Assembly: GCA_001931875.2 (NCBI GenBank)
Contig: MSJH02000792.1
Location: forward strand, 62,001-126,000
Direction: 5' to 3'
Source of the DNA: Byssochlamys sp. IMV 00236
Taxonomy: Eukaryota; Ascomycota; Eurotiomycetes; Eurotiales; Thermoascaceae
Length of the DNA stretch: 64,000 bases
Part shown: positions 59,331 through 64,000 of the stretch, piece after piece
Numbering within the stretch: the first letter of the stretch is position 1
How the letters are laid out: each line of letters opens with the position of its first letter
Position numbers and translations under genes: made by a program
Notes under the pieces: generated by a model
The model's input: only the letters and a program-made list of their open reading frames with translations
Told to the model about the DNA's origin: nothing
Databases searched by the model: none

Positions 59331-62100
59331 CCTGGATTGGAAAGAGCGAATGCCTTTTTGTCTTCCGAACGGACATGAGATATAGACGCTTCGCTTTCAC
59401 TCCCGAACCGAAGACCCCTCGCTGTTTGACGCTTTCCTGCGAATGCTTCTCCGGTTAGGCCTTCTTATTTGTTGCTACAACATGATCGCGACCTCTGGTG
59501 CACAATTATGGGGCCCATCGCTGGACTTTTAATATCTTTGTGTGGTGGAATGAGGGGGCGCAAGGTGTTCATCTTAGAGCGCGGATAGCAGGTCCGCGTG
59601 GTGACGGCCAATCGTTGGACAATATGGGTCGTCCCTGACATCTCGACGCCTGTATAAGAATTTACAATCCGGAGCTAGTCCACAATCTCGAGACGGATAC
59701 ACAGCAGCCAAATGAAACGGCTCCAATATTCGACGTTTAAGGGCCTGCTGGTGCGAGAACCGTATTCTCTTCTTTCCGGCCACATCTGTCCTGAGCTATG
59801 AACAACGGCGAGATTACCAATAGTGTATAACGTGGTATTATTGCCGCTTCCACCAGACCAATAGAAGTATCCACTTAGATCCGGTCACGTTCGATTATGC
59901 CTGGTAGGGAGATCTATCAGCAAAGCACCGTCTGGCCCACGGGAATTCACCAGAGTAACCCTTGAGCGAATCACATCGTCCCTTGACCAGTGACCTCAGG
60001 CCGCGAATGGATTCTGGAAGGGTCCAAACTAACTGAAAAAAGAGACGCACAAGATATCTCGGCCTGAGAGAAAGTGGTATACAATGATACAGAGACCCAC
60101 TCCATATGTTGGCATATACCGGTATAGGGGTTCGAGACCTCCAGGACGGCTGACAATAGAACAGAGACTTTGTCACAGACATGAGACAAACGAGAGCAAA
60201 TTTATGTCTTTCTGGGCAATGTAGCGTCGAATATAAAAGCAATTCCGGACAGTATACATCACAGGTCGAGAAACGTCGGCTTTCTATTGGTCGGATGTAT
60301 TTTGAGATGTCCGAGCCAATAGAATCCACCTGATATTGATAGATCGAGACCAGAAGCCATGGAGAACGGATCTGAATTCGTGCCATTATTCCAAGACGTA
60401 AGCTATGATCCGTGAAGACGTGAATTCGGAATTTGGAAAGACAGGAACAACAGGTAATTGTGATCTGAAGGGAACAACTCGCGGATTCAATTATCTGACC
60501 GTTGCCTCCTCAGAGTATCATACCATCTGCATAGCGCGCAGTCAGTGTGCCCCAAGAGACAAAGAAAAATGTGCCTTGTGTGTTAGCATTTTCCCCCTAG
60601 TTTCTTGACTGCTCCGCTGGGCCGCAAATATAGGGACTGTTCCCGGTCACAGTCTATTCTTATGCGAAGCCATCTTACAGCGAAATTGCCGTGGTCCCTG
60701 CGCTGAGCGGTCAAATCTGAGAAGATAGTTAACACGCTAGCTTGCCTCAGGTCTTTTTGTCTAGGCTGCAAGCATTGGGCTGACATTCTCTCAAGCTGAC
60801 ATTCTTTTCAGGCGACGAGGCCTGACTGAAAATACAATAAGCTGGGAAATACTGGTTGTAGTTAACTAAATGAGACGTGTTAGCTAATTATAACCGGCAA
60901 AATCTCGCTGCATGGGGTAAGTAGGGGCTTACCGTCACTCATCACCTCAGTTGTGTTCAGAGCACGTTGGCTGGACTTGTGGGACTAGCCCAGTAAGTAT
61001 CTAGCCCCTAGGCAAGGAACATCACGATGCTGGTACAGCTCTGGATGAGGTGTATGATTTGCAGGCCGTTATAAACGGCCCAGAAGTTTCGTTCTCCCAT
61101 ATCGATGTTCATTGACCTCGAACGACGCAGTGCGGTTTGCTTATATTTTCATCCAGGAAGTCAGTCGTATTGCCAGTAGTCGGAGCCTCCACTTTAAGTG
61201 GCATGCAGGAAAAAGTTTCCGTGACCAGTAACGGCACATTAGGTACTTACCAAACGGTGATAGACTACATTGAAATTTCGAGTAATTGGTCAGTTTCAAC
61301 AGTCCGTGGCGAGAAATCATATCAGCTTGCGCCGTCGAGATCCATCACAACAGTCGAAAGTTGGTCAAAGGAAGCAGCTGGATGAAGAAACTCAAATGAG
61401 GCAGATAAGGAGGGAGTGTAGGTGTGCAAGGAACAACTATTCACCTGCCCGGAGCCCCATTCGTCTATGTGAACCTAATATGTATAACTTTGTTCAAGTG
61501 TTTACCCGAGGAATGGTTCATCTCTAGCATCGTTATCCTTGATAGATACATCACTTTGTTACATCTGTTACTGGCCGCTGTCTACTAATATTACTAGCAG
61601 GACGACTTTTAAGGGCGGTCCATTAGGCAGGGCGTTCTATCCATGGCGCAAATGTGATTCATATTACCATATTCAACCGCTTTTGTGTACCTATGAGACG
61701 CAGTATTACCAAAGTTCTATCCAAGCGAGAAGGCCTCTCGGAACCCAAAATGAAGGCATGCACGCAGAAAGAAAAACCGAGACTGCCAACCCATGTTAAA
61801 AGTCGCCAATTACCCGACAGTCATCCAGCATTATTCAATACCCATCGACTTCATTTCGCGTTTCCAAAGGGAAGGAATGACGTGGTGAGGCAGTCGCAGA
61901 ACCCCTTCTAGGATACACTTGGGACTACTCGAGCCCTGTAACCTCTCTTTTATTCCGGTACACGCCACCGTCCAAAAATAAAATCTGAGACTGTCTCGCA
62001 AGTTTACGACAGTCGGTCATGATAGAAAACCTTTATAACGACTAGGGGAAAAAGATGTACACCCTGTCGCAGGCCTGTTCTGTCCATGATTCTTTCTCTC
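59331..62100. other. 2.8 kb intergenic region
   Basis: No gene was recognised. A minus-strand frame at 59895-60386 (163 codons with an ATG) has no recognisable domain and was not accepted. The region includes the promoter of the Zn2Cys6 gene. Confidence 0.5.
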
Positions 62101-63472
62101 TTAATGTTGGACGGCTTTCTGCATCAGTCCATCTGTACCAACGTTGGGTACCCAACCATACTGGGCAGACAGTTGTCGACCGCGCGGGCTCTCGATATTG
62201 TCCGCTGTAGCGTTGATGCCTCCATGCACCCCTCCGTGAGAGTCCCAGATATTCTCTGGCTGGGATGACGCCCACCAAACCGTTTCCGATACAGTGGGGA
62301 CCATGGACAAGGAACCCAGAGCCGGTGGGACAAATTTCGCTTCAGGATTATTATAATCATTGCTAGCCGCCAACCAGATGTCGGTCGTACCATCTTCAGA
62401 ATAGTTGCGAGCGGATCGAGCGTCAGTGCTTGGAGATGTTGATTCCAGATCCCCATCTCTCTGGTCTGTCGTGCTGTATCCGTTTATATTGACACTTTCT
62501 GCGACGCCTGATATCGGATTTTAGAACGAGCTGACATGCATCATCGAAGAGATAATGAGACCAATTTCACAGGTTATGGGTCTTTGGCTGACTGGAGAGC
62601 ACTTACTTGTCTTTCTAGCGCATTTCCTCGCCTTCCATTCCTTGAGGTACATTTCATAACGCCTATGCTCCTCCGTTGTCTTATACGCTGCAAGAGCTTC
62701 TTTGTAGTCGTCTCTGGCCTTGATCGCACGCGCCTGGGCGTCTCTCTTTTCATTTTCCGGCAGTTCCCTCCAGAGTTTTCCGATTTCGATTGCCATGTCG
62801 GCAAATGAGAGACCACGGTGTTGTAACTCTCTTCTCTTTTCTGTGATTTGCCAATTATCAGTGAGCTGGTTATGCGATAAAGACGAATTTGATAAATAAT
62901 GGTCCAGCCTTACCATTGGCAAATTGCGCATACGCAGTCAGTGGCTTTTTAGGAGCATTTGGATCCGCCTGAATGAGATTGTAAGTCTTCGAGTCAGACT
63001 TGCTAATAGCATCAGCAGCACATTGGGGGCAGTTGTGCGTGTATTTGCGCGTCAAAACTTGCCGGAGATACGCACCTTTGGATGCCATCGATATCTCCTC
63101 TTCGATCTGGCGGCCATCTCTTCGGTGCCCGTCCCAGAACGAGACAAGCCATGCGGGGTTGGAGGAAGACCGCGCTCTCTCGCGACTCTTTGTTGCAATC
63201 TCTGCATAGGCAATTAGAGCAAGGTCACGCGTTTCATAAAATTGAGGGTTTATACACACCCTTCGATGACCGAGTTTCACACCCAGGGCATCTCTGTGTG
63301 TGAAGAGAAGGTCAGATGAGCGCTGTCGGACTTAGGGGGAGCCAATGAAGTCTTACAAGTCATATTCCGTTATGTCGAGGACATCGGCCCAGCTTTCAAA
63401 TCCATTGTGGATGAAACTGGGAAGATATTGTGCCATATCGAGTTCTTGCAAGATCGCCGCGAGGTCAGCCAT
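62101..63472 (-). CDS. SAM-domain plus HMG-box protein
   Basis: Six exons, 63472-63357, 63293-63260, 63201-63076, 62968-62914, 62840-62607 and 62507-62101, give 323 residues. Residues 1-62 form a SAM domain (MADLAAILQELDMAQYLPSF, ITEYDLDALGVKLGHRR). A basic hinge (SKRRYRWHPK) leads to an HMG box at about 93-165 (ADPNAPKKPLTAYAQFANEK, then LSFADMAIEIGKLWRELPEN). The C-terminal 140 residues are low in complexity with Trp-containing stretches. The second exon is only 34 nt. SAM-HMG proteins are known in filamentous ascomycetes; an HMG box bends DNA and SAM domains self-associate, so a chromatin or transcription role is expected. It is not a mating-type HMG protein, since those lack the SAM domain. 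Splicing was set by phase and by the family pattern I recall. Confidence 0.9.
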
Positions 63473-64000
63473 TAGGATGTCCCAAGGGTGTCGAGAAGTA
63501 AGATTGCATATCAGATACTTGATCTTTCTTGAAGAAAAAGAATCTATGCGATGATATTATGCGATTCACCATCGCGTCTGGCACGTAGCTGCCGTCATCG
63601 CAACAAGAACCGGTTTGGTCTACATCCTTGAGAAGCTTTCTGTTTGCGGAGAGGCGCTCCATGCTCTTGGGGGTTCCGTTCAATGTCACCATGGCCATTG
63701 ATTGGGATCGGAAGTGACATCCTTGCACTAAACAATGCTAGCGCAAGCATGTGGACAAGCGGAGGCTTTGAACAGCGCCCAACAATGATTTTGACGAGCT
63801 GTCTGCAGATAGCAGGTATGCATTGCCATTCGCCAGGTATTGGTGGACTTTGTCGCTGACTCGAGCGGAATCGTTACCGGGGAAGTACGATGGATCCTAG
63901 TGGGCTTCGTGGCGGCCATCTACGGACTGTCTCACGACGCACTGGCAGGAGATCGTCTTACGGACAAGAAGTGCCATGACGCTTTCACTATTATTACGAC
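63473..64000. other. Right edge: upstream of the SAM-HMG gene
   Basis: There are only short frames. A plus-strand segment near 63780-63900 reads FARYWWTLSLTRAESLPGKY, which could be the end of an exon from a gene outside the window, but nothing supports a call. Confidence 0.35.

Noticed and set aside
59895..60386. 163-codon minus-strand frame with ATG
   Set aside because: No domain, high Cys/Trp/Tyr content typical of a random frame, and no splice-supported neighbours.
62101..63472. MAT1-2 mating-type HMG gene
   Set aside because: The HMG box is preceded by a SAM domain and the neighbours are not those of a mating-type locus.

Overview
The window is filamentous-ascomycete nuclear DNA, most likely Aspergillus or a close Eurotiales relative. 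Genes carry short introns (about 45-110 bp) with GTAAGT/GTATGT-type donors, CTAAC/CTGAC branch sites and YAG acceptors. Recognisable proteins (Sar1, Gwt1, Sec63, Ssh4, class II cAMP phosphodiesterase, abnormal-spindle protein, Zn2Cys6 regulator) are fungal in form. Exon boundaries below were worked out by hand from reading frame, splice consensus and, where noted, recalled family similarity. Two assembly gaps (N runs) abut homopolymers.

Layout. 1-651: 5' part of SAR1 (minus). 1432-3672: large acidic/basic low-complexity fungal protein (minus). About 4450-12588: an 8 kb stretch with no convincing gene, rich in short palindromes and microsatellites. 12589-13480: zinc-ribbon-like orphan (plus). 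13931-15691: secreted type B carboxylesterase (minus). 16502-18518: cytochrome P450 (minus). 20331-23665: ASPM/Sha1-like spindle protein (minus) with a (CAA)n leader touching its ATG. 25743-26694: four-exon uncharacterised helical protein (minus).

28159-32064 is an accessory patch: an intact HNH endonuclease-like gene, a decayed UPF1-like helicase remnant with an internal duplication, a frameshifted second copy of the HNH gene, and several copies of a small repeat whose divergence is biased to C-to-T/G-to-A, as expected of RIP. It is followed by GWT1 (32910-34452), an amidase (34987-37115), a trypsin-fold protein with a coiled coil between its His and Asp (37410-39371, minus) and a repeat-rich upstream region.

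40551-42469: class II cAMP phosphodiesterase (minus). 43917-45615: SSH4-like SPRY/PY-motif ubiquitin-ligase adaptor (minus), divergent from an M24B aminopeptidase (46267-48003, plus). 48004-51098 is gene-poor with AT-rich relics. 51099-51554: small orphan. 52924-55357: SEC63. 56731-59330: Zn2Cys6 regulator with awkward splice junctions (minus). 62101-63472: SAM plus HMG-box protein (minus).

Most genes are independent housekeeping functions: secretory pathway (Sar1, Sec63, Gwt1, Ssh4), signalling (PDE) and mitosis (ASPM). The neighbouring esterase and P450 could share a metabolic role, but no backbone synthase is present, so no biosynthetic cluster is claimed. No tRNA, rRNA, CRISPR or intact transposon was recognised.
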